Virus record (IMG/VR): IMGVR_UViG_3300028388_003961
Location: 1 to 41,821 of that record
DNA length: 41,821 nucleotides
Source: a virus
Reading direction: 5' to 3' (one strand)
Both the position numbers and the translations under genes were made by a program. This document shows positions 12,768 through 19,855 of this stretch, one piece after another (within the stretch, counting starts at the first letter, position 1; each line of letters opens with the position of its first letter). Under the pieces are notes generated by a model. That model searched no databases, had not been told where the DNA came from, and saw nothing but the letters and a program-made list of their open reading frames with translations.

Positions 12768-15530
12768 CTACCCGAAGGGCTTCGACCCGATTGTCTCGTA
12801 CCACTCAGCGCACGCCGCTTCGCACGTCGGCGTCATCTCCCGGGTGTAGAACGTGAGCCGCTTCCGGGTCTTCTGCTCCGGATCCCAGTGCCGTGGCCGG
12901 CGCCTCTTGAACCCCTTCCGGGCCAGATAGCTTGCGACCCCGTTGCGAGTGACCTCGCGCTTCCCCTGGCGCATCACGGCGTTGACGTAGCCTGCGACCT
13001 CGTCGGGCGTCACGGCGGGTCTGTCGAAGGGATACTCGCGGTTCTCGATAAGGTCATCGAGGCGCTGGTGGTAGTCCGGCTGGGACATCCTGGCCATCTC
13101 GTAGTAGGCCTCAGTCCGGAGCGGCAGGGCACCGTGGCTGAAGTCCGAGGTGTCCACCTCATGCAGCAAATAGTGGTAGACGGCCGCCGCGCCACCCATC
13201 CTCAACCAGCGGTAGTAGTCGCTGAACCAGGCCGATCTGGCCACGGGGTCCTCGAGCCCTGGGAGGTGTTCGTTCATGGCCACCACCAGCAGCTTCTCGT
13301 CGTCCGCGTCGAAGCCCACGGCGTCCTCGTGGTTCGAGTACAGGTACACGCTGGCGAGGTTCTGCTGATAGACGATCGCCCCACCCTTAAGGTTCAGGGC
13401 CTCGCGGTCACTGTTCGCGATCCTGGCCTTGATGTCGTTCCAGAACTTCCTGTCCCCCGGGCGGTACACCTCCTCGATGCAGATCACCTTCCGCTTCGCC
13501 CAGTAGTCGCCCCACCCGCTCTCGATGTTCTCGCCGTTGATGACCAGACTGGCGCCACCGAAGATGTGACTCATGACCCGCACGATGGAACTCTTGCCGA
13601 TCCTCGGCTTACCCACCCCGAGGATGCCCCAGAGGATCTTCTGGTCCGGGCGTTGAACCGTGTAGGCCATGTGCTGGAGCCACAGCTGGCGCTCCCGGGG
13701 CTCTTTGATGAGGTGCTCCATGAGCCACAGGAAGGGATCCACGTTGCCCGCCCTGGGGATCAGGTCTGGCGGCCGGTAGGTGTTCACGAGTTGCTGACCG
13801 TCTAAGGTAAAGAACCGCTCACTGGTCGGCTGCCAGCCTAGGCCGGCCACCTTCCGACTCGCCGGATTGGTGTCGAAGGCCACCGTGGGTTTGACCCGGT
13901 TGGGGTTCCCAAGGTCGTCCTCTGGCGCCCTGGGGTCCACGAAGTCGAGGTGCGCCCAGGTCGCGTCGAAGGCCTGGGGTACCATTAGGGCACCGTCCGA
14001 GAGCCTGTAGTACTTGTTCAGGCCGGTCACGAAGCAGTGCCCGGCGATCACCTGCCCGGTGGTCTGGGGCACCTCCCGGTGGTCCCCGCCTTCGCCCGCG
14101 CCGCCCACCGCGCCGCCGGCGGTCACTACCCCGTCAGCGCCCCCGGCGGCTGAGTCCCCGACCCTGAGCCTGGCCTCCTGGGCGGCCTCCCGCCGCAACT
14201 CCCTGGCCCTGCGCTCGAGGGCCCGGATCCCGACTCCGGTCTGATCTCGCACCGTGCGCAGGACCATCTCCCTAGTCACGGCGTCGAGTCTATCTTCGGC
14301 CACCCTTGCCAGGACGGCATCGATGCCAGCCGGGCCGCGCCCGCCCTCGACCTCGATCAGTGCCCGCCAGGCAGCCATTGCGTCGCCCTCGACAAGGTCG
14401 CCCTCTGCCTCTACCCCGGCCCGGTCGGCCAGGTCGACCTCGCCCGCCGGCGCGCTCGACTGCCCATCCGTTGGAGGCGCGCCCCCCTGGATCGTACTCA
14501 CTGGCGGTAATCCCCCCTGCTGTCTGCTGAGGTGCTGCTGGATGCGCCACCCCGATGCCCAGCTGTCGTGTACCGATCGCAGCCCGGTGGCCACCAGAAA
14601 GTCGTTGAAGCCGCGCTCCTGGCAGTGCCCGTGGTGGCATTTGAATTCGCCCTTGCCGTCCTCCAGGGTGCGCAGCCATGTACCGGAGTCGTCACCGTCG
14701 GAGTGCTCCTCGAGCCATGGGCAGATGACGAGGTACTCGGAGTCGTTCTTTTGCTCGATGCAGTTGTCCTCGAGCCAGGCCATGACCGGGGCGTCCTCGG
14801 GCCAGACCCCGCTGTTGACATCCGCGGCTGTCTCGCGGGTCGCGTTGAGGTCGACCCCGAAGGGTCCCGCGAGGGCCTCCAGGGTGACCGTTACCTCGGG
14901 GTTCCAGCGCCGCATCCGGCAGCGCCAGGCGCGACCCAGCGTGCCCACGTAGGCGGCCTTGCTATTCCAGCCCTCGGGTAGCCGCACGTAGCGCGTCACG
15001 CCGCGCATGCCGGGGTCCTTGCCGTCTGGCGCCAGGCCCCTCTCGACCAGCCCGTCGAGGAGGGCGTCGACGCGACCGCGGTCGTCCTCCAGGGAGCCGT
15101 CCTCGCGGCGCAAGATCCAGCCCCACTGGTAGTTCCCGGGCGATGTCTCCAGGATCCAGCTGGGCTCCGGCAGGCGCTCGGCCTGGGCGCGCGGGACCTT
15201 GGTCCCGACGTCATCGGCGACGATGCAGTAGCAGACCTCGAAGTGATCCCGGCGGCGGACGGCTTTCCCGTCGGGCAGTGGCCGAAAGCCCGAGATGCAG
15301 AAGTATTGATTGAGGGCCAGGTGCTCTGGCCAGGCGGCCTCGTGGACATCGCGCCAGCGCTGGCCTCCCCAACAGATCCCCCGCCGCGCGACCGTGATCG
15401 CTGAGGGGTCGTCCGCGAATGCCGTCACATGAGCCCGCCATGCCTCCTCCATGCCGCACACAGCGATCAGGAACTGGCTGTTGGTGACGGCTATCTCAGC
15501 CGTCAATGCGTCGTCCGGTAGAGTGGCCAT
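12768..15530 (-). CDS. Fused primase-helicase (AEP/RepB-like primase with superfamily 3 helicase)
   Basis: ATG at 15530 is the start, overlapping the stop of the CII-like gene; the longer upstream frame is a shadow of that gene. The 920-residue protein has an N-terminal archaeo-eukaryotic-type primase region (FEVCYCIVADDVGTKVP, ETSPGNYQWGWIL, VTRYVRLPEGWN). A Cys/His segment follows (FKCHHGHCQERG, about 295-305), then an Ala/Gly linker. The C-terminal SF3-type ATPase carries Walker A GKPRIGKSS (about 640), Walker B KVICIEEV and a later sensor-like VYLYSNHEDAVGFD. It probably unwinds and primes the phage origin, which lies immediately beyond its stop codon. The family corresponds to DUF5906/D5-type phage primases. 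It is transcribed left in the same direction as the Cro-like gene. Confidence 0.83.
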   Translation of the reverse strand: MATLPDDALTAEIAVTNSQFLIAVCGMEEAWRAHVTAFADDPSAITVARRGICWGGQRWRDVHEAAWPEHLALNQYFCISGFRPLPDGKAVRRRDHFEVCYCIVADDVGTKVPRAQAERLPEPSWILETSPGNYQWGWILRREDGSLEDDRGRVDALLDGLVERGLAPDGKDPGMRGVTRYVRLPEGWNSKAAYVGTLGRAWRCRMRRWNPEVTVTLEALAGPFGVDLNATRETAADVNSGVWPEDAPVMAWLEDNCIEQKNDSEYLVICPWLEEHSDGDDSGTWLRTLEDGKGEFKCHHGHCQERGFNDFLVATGLRSVHDSWASGWRIQQHLSRQQGGLPPVSTIQGGAPPTDGQSSAPAGEVDLADRAGVEAEGDLVEGDAMAAWRALIEVEGGRGPAGIDAVLARVAEDRLDAVTREMVLRTVRDQTGVGIRALERRARELRREAAQEARLRVGDSAAGGADGVVTAGGAVGGAGEGGDHREVPQTTGQVIAGHCFVTGLNKYYRLSDGALMVPQAFDATWAHLDFVDPRAPEDDLGNPNRVKPTVAFDTNPASRKVAGLGWQPTSERFFTLDGQQLVNTYRPPDLIPRAGNVDPFLWLMEHLIKEPRERQLWLQHMAYTVQRPDQKILWGILGVGKPRIGKSSIVRVMSHIFGGASLVINGENIESGWGDYWAKRKVICIEEVYRPGDRKFWNDIKARIANSDREALNLKGGAIVYQQNLASVYLYSNHEDAVGFDADDEKLLVVAMNEHLPGLEDPVARSAWFSDYYRWLRMGGAAAVYHYLLHEVDTSDFSHGALPLRTEAYYEMARMSQPDYHQRLDDLIENREYPFDRPAVTPDEVAGYVNAVMRQGKREVTRNGVASYLARKGFKRRRPRHWDPEQKTRKRLTFYTREMTPTCEAACAEWYETIGSKPFG

Positions 15531-15745
15531 TAGAGGGACTCCTTGAGCAGCACTTTGAGTGCCTCGTGCGTGCGCGCTGAGACGAGTTCGAGGCCAAGTT
15601 GGTCGAGCAGCGGGCCGCACCGTCGAAGGGTCGCGAGTTGCTTCGACAGCTCCCCCTCGCTGAGCCCAAGGTCGAGCGCGAGGCGCTTCTGGGCGGGCGC
15701 GTGCAGGAGCGCATGCTCCAGCACGGAAAGACTATTTCCAGACAT
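15530..15745 (-). CDS. CII-like regulator
   Basis: A 71-residue protein with ATG at 15745 and AGGTAGGAA upstream. It contains SVLEHALLHAPAQKRLALDLGL and SEGELSKQLATLRRCGPLLDQLGLELV. This is a helix-turn-helix followed by the short beta segment typical of lambda CII-type activators, which are usually 80-100 residues and promote lysogeny by activating the repressor and integrase promoters. It lies between the Cro-like gene and the primase, the same order as cro-cII-O in lambdoid phages. The similarity is by pattern only; a simple HTH repressor is the alternative. Confidence 0.6.
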   Translation of the reverse strand: MSGNSLSVLEHALLHAPAQKRLALDLGLSEGELSKQLATLRRCGPLLDQLGLELVSARTHEALKVLLKESL

Positions 15746-15798
15746 TTCCTACCTCTTGGGTCAGGATGTATGCAGGGGACAAGGCGCCCCCCCGGGGA

Positions 15799-16050
15799 TC
15801 ACGCGCAGTCGCCTATCCGGCCGTGCTGCTCGATGAGATCGGCGAGGTCAGGGCGGACGTCGGCGGCACGCACGGCGCCGTCGGTCAGGACCTCTAGCGC
15901 GAGGGCGTGTTCGAGGGACGGCAGCCGGCGCCCGATGGCCCAGGCCGAGACCGTGTTCTGCGCGACGCCGAGGAGCTCGGCGAGTCGGGTCTGGGAGCCG
16001 GCGATGTCGATCGCGCGCCCGATGTGATTCTTGGCGATGGAGATGGGCAT
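15799..16050 (-). CDS. YdaS/Cro-like repressor
   Basis: The 83-residue product has the YdaS signature: IGRAIDIAGSQTRLAELLGV, then AQNTVSAWAIGRRLPSLEH, then a short GAVRAADVRPDLADL segment. In lambdoid phages such proteins occupy the cro position, turning off repressor synthesis and steering towards lytic growth. The gene is divergent from the repressor gene, with 187 bp between their starts holding a palindromic operator. It is first in the leftward early transcript that continues into the CII-like and primase genes. I see no clear -35/-10 pair for it. Confidence 0.75.
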   Translation of the reverse strand: MPISIAKNHIGRAIDIAGSQTRLAELLGVAQNTVSAWAIGRRLPSLEHALALEVLTDGAVRAADVRPDLADLIEQHGRIGDCA

Positions 16051-16071
16051 GGTAGCTACTCACTATAGGGA

Positions 16072-16082
16072 TAGGGGTAACC
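16072..16082 (-). repeat. GGTTACCCCTA motif, inverted copy
   Basis: Identical to 17128-17138 but on the opposite strand. Both lie just ahead of divergent early transcripts, so this may be a second operator type (Cro- or CII-like). Confidence 0.5.
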
Positions 16083-16100
16083 CCGATCGGGGCCAGTCAG

Positions 16101-16118
16101 TTAGCACTCTAGTGCTAA
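16101..16118. promoter_or_regulatory. Operator between cro-like and repressor genes
   Basis: TTAGCACTCTAGTGCTAA: perfect 8-bp arms around a 2-bp centre. The same motif recurs at 17152 and 35742, which points to the repressor at 16238 as the ligand. Confidence 0.8.
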
Positions 16119-16158
16119 ACCGCCCGAGCGACAAGGATCGTGCTACGACCACTTACCT

Positions 16159-16187
16159 TTGTCACCCCACCAGCGCTCGGCAATACT
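16159..16187 (+). promoter_or_regulatory. Probable repressor promoter
   Basis: TTGTCA (16159-16164) and AATACT (16182-16187) with a 17-bp spacer, 50 bp ahead of the repressor start. The operator at 16101 lies about 40 bp upstream of the -35 box, so positive or loop-type control is possible. Confidence 0.5.
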
Positions 16188-16237
16188 CCGCGACTAGACC
16201 GACCACCAAGATCAGGGATGTCCAAGGAGAGACCGCT

Positions 16238-17014
16238 ATGTCTACACTCGCTCACCGCATGCGCGCCCGCATGCGCGCCCTCGACTACAACCAGCAGCAG
16301 CTGGCCGACCGAGCCAGGATGGCCCAGACCGCCGTGAGTAAGATCCTGGCGGGTAAGACGCTGCGTCCGACGCGGATCGTCGACCTCGCAATGGCCCTGG
16401 GGACTAGCCCCGAGTGGCTGCTCTACGGCAAGGGCGCCGAGGCGCCCGGCGGGCTGGTAGCATACTACCCCGCGCCCACAGACGGGAATACCGCCCCCAG
16501 AGATCGGAAAATCCTACCTTCGGAATCGGAAAACCCCCCATCGATCGGCTTCCTGACCCATGCCTCGGGTGGTACCCTCGCCGACCAGGACAGCGGGTTT
16601 CATCAAGAAGTGATCATGATGGATGTGCAGAGTACAGCGACGACGACCCCTGAGGGCGACCTGCGGTGGATGCCGGCCAACGAGGCCCCCTACCCCTTTC
16701 CGACGACCTTCTTCGCCCGCCGTCAACTCGACCCCGCCCAATGCCGCCTGCTGCAGGTCGTCGACGCTGCCATGGCGCCCGCGATCACACCCGGCGACCT
16801 CGTCATGATCGACACCGCCCGGCGCGAGGTTGTCGACGGTGAGATCTTCGCCCTCCTATATATGGGCCACCTCTACCTGAGGCGCCTGTACCGGCTACCC
16901 ACCGGCGGCTACCAGGTCGTGGCCGACAACCCCAACCATCCCCCGTTCGAGATCCCCGCGTCCGCCCTAGGCGAGTTGATCGTCGTCGGCCACCAGGTCT
17001 ACCGGGCCGGCTGA
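16238..17014 (+). CDS. CI-like prophage repressor with degenerate S24 domain
   Basis: ATG at 16238 is chosen because AAGGAGA lies seven bases upstream; the longer open frame crosses the operator. The 258-residue protein has an N-terminal XRE helix-turn-helix (NQQQLADRARMAQTAVSKIL, about 18-37), a linker of about 70 residues, and a C-terminal S24/LexA-like fold. In active members the fold carries GDSM-x-P with a catalytic Ser and V-K-R with a catalytic Lys. Here the matching segments read VVDAAMAPAI (Ala178) and LYLRRL (Arg215), so both catalytic residues are replaced. No Ala-Gly or Cys-Gly cleavage site is evident in the linker. It should still dimerise and repress but not self-cleave with RecA. 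Operators flank the gene on both sides. Confidence 0.85.
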   Translation: MSTLAHRMRARMRALDYNQQQLADRARMAQTAVSKILAGKTLRPTRIVDLAMALGTSPEWLLYGKGAEAPGGLVAYYPAPTDGNTAPRDRKILPSESENPPSIGFLTHASGGTLADQDSGFHQEVIMMDVQSTATTTPEGDLRWMPANEAPYPFPTTFFARRQLDPAQCRLLQVVDAAMAPAITPGDLVMIDTARREVVDGEIFALLYMGHLYLRRLYRLPTGGYQVVADNPNHPPFEIPASALGELIVVGHQVYRAG

Positions 17015-17127
17015 CCCTCCCGCCGGCGCCTCGCGGCGCTCAACCGACCCCCATCGGGAACAAATTTTTAGCACTTTCTGATTGCTGATCAGGCGCTTGG
17101 CACTATCGGTGGTATTTTTTTCGAAGT

Positions 17128-17138
17128 GGTTACCCCTA
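17128..17138 (+). repeat. GGTTACCCCTA motif, direct copy
   Basis: Seven bases upstream of the -35 box of the early rightward promoter. See 16072-16082. Confidence 0.5.
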
Positions 17139-17144
17139 AAGGGC

Positions 17145-17172
17145 TTGACAGTTAGCACCTGAGTGCTAAAGT
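17145..17172 (+). promoter_or_regulatory. Early rightward promoter (pR-like)
   Basis: TTGACA (17145-17150) and TAAAGT (17167-17172), 16-bp spacer. The operator fills the spacer, so bound repressor would exclude RNA polymerase. The rest of 17015-17301 is non-coding leader; a lone half-site TTAGCACT lies at 17068. Confidence 0.75.
17152..17169. promoter_or_regulatory. Operator overlapping the early rightward promoter
   Basis: TTAGCACCTGAGTGCTAA: 7-bp perfect outer arms, the same 18-bp spacing as the operator at 16101. Confidence 0.8.
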
Positions 17173-17301
17173 GAACTTATCGGAAGCGCGCTGTTGGTCG
17201 GAGGCACGGTGTAACAGCGCCAAACAAATCAAGCACCGGCCCGTAGGGCGCCCCGCCTGCCAAACCAGGGGCAACTGACCAAGACCACGGAGACCAAGAC
17301 C

Positions 17302-17631
17302 ATGACCAACCCCAACCCCAATCCCAACGCCAACCTGGCAGACGTCTCGACGCCCGCCGACCTCGCCGACGCACTGGGCCAGGCCCGCGTCGCCTTGAAG
17401 GAAGCCAAGGGCCGCGTCGAGTTCCTCGAGCGCCTTGTCAAGCAGGGCGACCTGGACCTCATTGAGGGCCACCTGTTCAGCGTCAGCGTCAGCCGCAACG
17501 TGGTGACGAACCGCGTCAAGTGGCAGGCCGTCGCCGAACGGCTGAACCCCAGCCGGCAGCTGATCACGGCACACACCAGCCAGTCGATCGCCGACCGCGT
17601 CAACGTCCGCGCGCACAGCAAGGGGGGTTGA
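17302..17631 (+). CDS. Early protein of unknown function
   Basis: This is the first gene of the rightward early operon, 109 residues, ATG at 17302 with GGAGACC upstream. The N-terminus is Asn/Pro-rich (NPNPNPNAN). A helical segment (ALGQARVALKEAKGRVEFLE) follows, and then a conserved-looking beta part: LIEGHLFSVSVSRNVV, VKWQAVAERLNPSRQLITAHT. I have a sense of this C-terminal pattern in other phage early genes without a known role. Because it is transcribed directly from the repressor-controlled promoter, candidate roles include an antirepressor or host-takeover protein. That is inference from position only. Confidence 0.6.
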   Translation: MTNPNPNPNANLADVSTPADLADALGQARVALKEAKGRVEFLERLVKQGDLDLIEGHLFSVSVSRNVVTNRVKWQAVAERLNPSRQLITAHTSQSIADRVNVRAHSKGG

Positions 17632-17634
17632 GCC

Positions 17635-17820
17635 ATGACCTATTCAATGATAGTCGTGCTCCGCGAAGCCCGGTACCTGCCCGCCCTGCTGCGTGAATAC
17701 GTCAGCCTGGCGGCCATCGAGCGGGTCGCCGAGCAGTACGCCGCCGAGCCAGTGTCCGCCGAGGCGCTCTACATGCGGCTGCACAACATCGCCGTCCAGA
17801 AGATCCAGGAATCTAGCTGA
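17635..17820 (+). CDS. Small helical early protein
   Basis: A 61-codon gene whose ATG follows the previous stop by three bases (TGAGCCATG). The product is mainly helical (AALLREYVSLAAIERVAEQY style residues are replaced here by LPALLREYVSLAAIERVAEQ) with a C-terminal LYMRLHNIAVQKIQESS. It has no cysteines, signal or membrane segment. No family is recognised. Close packing with its neighbours supports a real gene in the early operon. Confidence 0.55.
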   Translation: MTYSMIVVLREARYLPALLREYVSLAAIERVAEQYAAEPVSAEALYMRLHNIAVQKIQESS

Positions 17821-17843
17821 GCCAAGACCAGGAGACCAAGACC

Positions 17844-18194
17844 ATGACCACCTACTACGACGACCCGGTCAAGGACCGCGCGGTCAAGAACTACCTGCGC
17901 AGCCGCCGCCGTAACGCGCGAGCCGTGCCGGCACGGCGCAAGTTCCTCGCCCTGGGCGGGCCTTTCAACGAGCAGGTCGTGATGCTCACCCCGACGACGT
18001 CGACCGGCTACGCGGTCGAGCGACCCGGGTACACCAAGTGGTACGAGGGCGTGGCTCACACCGCCACGCTGCGGGTCGGCAACCAGGTCGGACGCTACGT
18101 CCAGATCCCGGAGTCGCAGTGGGCGCGGAACAACCTGCTGACGCGACTGCCTAGGGGCGTCGTGGGCCAGCTGATCTGGGAAGCCCACTCATAG
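17844..18194 (+). CDS. Early protein of unknown function
   Basis: A 116-residue product with ATG at 17844 and a CAGGAGACC ribosome site. It opens with a basic segment (VKNYLRSRRRNARAVPARRK). A beta-rich region follows with GYAVERPGYTKWYEGVAHTA and NQVGRYVQIPESQWARNN. The compact size, basic N-terminus and lack of enzymatic motif suggest a small binding protein. The leader repeats the phrase AAGACCAnGGAGACCAAGACCATGACC seen in shorter form ahead of the 17302 gene, hinting that the two genes' translation starts were copied. I do not recognise a family. Confidence 0.55.
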   Translation: MTTYYDDPVKDRAVKNYLRSRRRNARAVPARRKFLALGGPFNEQVVMLTPTTSTGYAVERPGYTKWYEGVAHTATLRVGNQVGRYVQIPESQWARNNLLTRLPRGVVGQLIWEAHS

Positions 18195-18204
18195 GAGGTC
18201 GCCG

Positions 18205-18648
18205 ATGCAACCGAATAAACACCTGCTTCGACAACTGGCCCTGGCCGATGGTCTGGTCCTGCTGCGCGATGACACCGACAACGTGGTCGACCTGGTCGAC
18301 CGGACCTGGGTCAACGGGACCCCGTTCCCGGGCGCCACGCTGCTGTACCGCGGGGTTCGGGAGCCGGAGCTCGAGCGTGACTGGCATCCCCTGGTGGCGG
18401 TCGGCTGGCCGGAGGTCCCTGACCTGGCTCTGCGGGTGCTCCTGCACCGAGACATCGGGCGCGCGGTCAGCGCCTGGGTTGACGTCCTGCAGTACCAGCT
18501 GATCGCCGGCGGGCTGCCCGACCAGGTGCTGCTGTTCAGCGCCCTGGATCGCTGGGGCATCCGGTCTGCACCGATCGCCCTGCTCGATCGGACCCGGACG
18601 CTGGACTGGTTGACGTCAACCCGGGCGTTCGGGAGGGGGGTGGTATGA
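18205..18648 (+). CDS. Early protein of unknown function
   Basis: A 147-residue protein with a strong ribosome site (AGGAGG) just before ATG 18205. It is Leu/Asp/Val-rich and looks globular. The N-terminal part is LLRQLALADGLVLLRDDTDN, there is a YRGVREPELERDWHPLVAVG centre, and a later QYQLIAGGLPDQVLLFSAL. No known motif is seen. It is coupled to the next gene by an ATGA overlap. Together with the two genes before it, it forms a block of unknown early genes under the repressor-controlled promoter. Confidence 0.55.
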   Translation: MQPNKHLLRQLALADGLVLLRDDTDNVVDLVDRTWVNGTPFPGATLLYRGVREPELERDWHPLVAVGWPEVPDLALRVLLHRDIGRAVSAWVDVLQYQLIAGGLPDQVLLFSALDRWGIRSAPIALLDRTRTLDWLTSTRAFGRGVV

Positions 18649-18866
18649 GTGACGAGCACATCAAGGTCGAGGAGATCGTCGTCGAGGAGATCGTCATCGA
18701 CGACATGGTGGCGGCCTACAAGCACAACCCTGAGGAGATCGGGCGCTACCTCATGCACCTGATTGCGGACCTGCTCCAGGCAGGCATGCGGGGCGAGGAA
18801 CTACTCGCGATCCTCAACGAGGCCACCGTGCTGGCCTTCGGGACGGGCGAGGAGCAGAGGCATTGA
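18645..18866 (+). CDS. Small acidic early protein
   Basis: A 73-residue product starting MSDEHIKVEEIVVEEIVIDD: the first 20 residues alternate acidic and aliphatic residues, encoded by an in-frame GAGGAGATCGTC-type DNA repeat. A helical C-terminus follows (RYLMHLIADLLQAGMRGEEL). Its start overlaps the upstream stop, and its stop overlaps the TTG start of the pentapeptide-repeat gene. The acidic N-terminus might mimic DNA or bind a basic partner. That is speculation; no family is recognised. Confidence 0.55.
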   Translation: MSDEHIKVEEIVVEEIVIDDMVAAYKHNPEEIGRYLMHLIADLLQAGMRGEELLAILNEATVLAFGTGEEQRH

Positions 18867-19423
18867 GCGAACCGGGTAAAACCAGAATGAAACGCAAACA
18901 TCTCGACAAAATCCTAGCCGACCATGCCGCATGGCTCGCCAATACGGAAAACGGCAAATGCGCCGATCTGCAAAGCGCCGATCTGCGCGGCGCCATTCTA
19001 CGCGGCGCCAAGCTACGCTTCGCCAGTCTGCAAGGCGCCAATCTACTCAACGCCGATCTGCAAGGCGCCGATCTACGCTTCGCCAGCCTGCAAAGCGCCG
19101 ATCTGCGCGGCGCCATTCTACGCGGCGCCAAGCTACGCTTCGCCAGTCTGCAAGGCGCCGATCTGCAAAGCGCCGATCTACTCAACGCCGATCTGCAAGG
19201 CGCCGATCTGCAAGGCGCCGATCTACGCTTCGCCAGCCTGCAAAGCGCCGATCTACTCAACGCCGATCTGCAAGGCGCCGATCTGAGCTACGCCAATCTG
19301 AGCCGCGCCGATCTGCAAGGCGCCGATCTGAGCTACGCCAATCTGAGCCGCGCCGATCTGCAAGGCGCCGATCTGCGAGACACGATTATGTACATCGGCA
19401 ACATCAAGGTAGTACCAGGATGA
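18863..19423 (+). CDS. Pentapeptide-repeat protein
   Basis: I choose TTG at 18863 (186 residues) because AGAGG lies upstream and it overlaps the previous stop (TTGA). After a short N-terminal helix (LDKILADHAAWLANTENG), about 28 pentapeptides of the form A-D/N-L-x-x follow without interruption, ending shortly before the C-terminus. Such repeats fold into a right-handed square beta helix. In Qnr and MfpA this mimics DNA and binds gyrase, but other family members have no known role. The DNA repeat unit is 15 bp (GCCGATCTGCAAGGC-like) and blocks of 60-90 bp are copied almost exactly, so the gene has grown by recent duplication. It is the fifth to sixth gene of the early operon. Gyrase modulation or anti-restriction are possibilities only. 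Confidence 0.85.
   Translation: MSEPGKTRMKRKHLDKILADHAAWLANTENGKCADLQSADLRGAILRGAKLRFASLQGANLLNADLQGADLRFASLQSADLRGAILRGAKLRFASLQGADLQSADLLNADLQGADLQGADLRFASLQSADLLNADLQGADLSYANLSRADLQGADLSYANLSRADLQGADLRDTIMYIGNIKVVPG
18961..19380. repeat. 15-bp tandem repeat array within the pentapeptide gene
   Basis: Runs of GCCGATCTGC-AAGGC-type units, with a longer block near 18975-19040 repeated near 19097-19165. The periodicity keeps all frames open, which explains the many overlapping false frames here. Confidence 0.85.
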
Positions 19424-19446
19424 AACCCGGTCCATGGAGAACTTCG

Positions 19447-19593
19447 ATGAAACTGGATGACCACGAAGAGGCGATGGCCGAGCACTCGGCCGACGACGAG
19501 CACTCGGCCGACGACGAGCGGACCCTGCGCCTTACGCTGGGCGGGTCGATCCTGGCGCTGGCCTTCGTAGGCGTACTGCTGTGGCTGATCTGA
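19447..19593 (+). CDS. Small single-span membrane protein
   Basis: ATG at 19447 has GGAGA six bases upstream (19436-19440); ATG at 19420, overlapping the previous stop, is an alternative. The 48-residue product has an acidic N-terminus with a duplicated AEHSADDEHSADDE segment and a C-terminal hydrophobic helix (GGSILALAFVGVLLWLI) that ends the protein. The expected topology is N-terminus in the cytoplasm. It is in an early operon, so a holin role is less likely than superinfection exclusion or another membrane function. That is inference. Confidence 0.55.
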   Translation: MKLDDHEEAMAEHSADDEHSADDERTLRLTLGGSILALAFVGVLLWLI

Positions 19594-19748
19594 AAGAACA
19601 ACTCGCCAGGCTACCACTCAAGGATCTTCTTGAGTTGGTCGACCGCCACGACCCGGTCGTCGACGAACTGGCCTGGCGTCTCGAGTACCACTGGATGCAA
19701 GTCGAAGAGATGAAGAAACGCTGGGGCGTGACCACCCAGTCGCACTGA
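19581..19748 (+). CDS. Small hypothetical protein
   Basis: A 55-codon frame with GTG at 19581 overlapping the end of the membrane-protein gene. The product contains a helical, charged sequence (LKEQLARLPLKDLLELVDRH) and a C-terminal AWRLEYHWMQVEEMKKRWG. The regular amphipathic pattern and the overlap suggest a real gene. The ribosome site is weak, so it may rely on coupling. No family is recognised. Confidence 0.45.
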   Translation: MADLKEQLARLPLKDLLELVDRHDPVVDELAWRLEYHWMQVEEMKKRWGVTTQSH

Positions 19749-19855
19749 AAACCGAGCTGCTCGGTGCGGGGTTGGTCTCCCGCTCTGGTTGGTCTCCGGC
19801 CCGGCGCCGCCCCGGGTAAGCAGCAGGCGGCACTAATTTTTGGAGGATCGAACGG

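Noticed and set aside
12232-12856. Several short frames in the AT-rich tract
   Set aside because: They cross iterons and DnaA boxes, have biased Phe/Lys/Asn content from the repeats, and lack ribosome sites.
16058-16071. ACTCACTATAGGGA, identical to the core of the T7 RNA polymerase promoter
   Set aside because: The -17 to -11 part of the T7 promoter is missing and no single-subunit RNA polymerase gene is in the window. Treated as coincidence, though the 14-base match could be tested by searching the rest of the genome.
18814-19593. Several long frames in other phases across the pentapeptide array, and the array itself as a CRISPR-like repeat
   Set aside because: The 15-bp period keeps all phases open. 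The repeats are contiguous with no unique spacers, and one phase gives a textbook pentapeptide protein.
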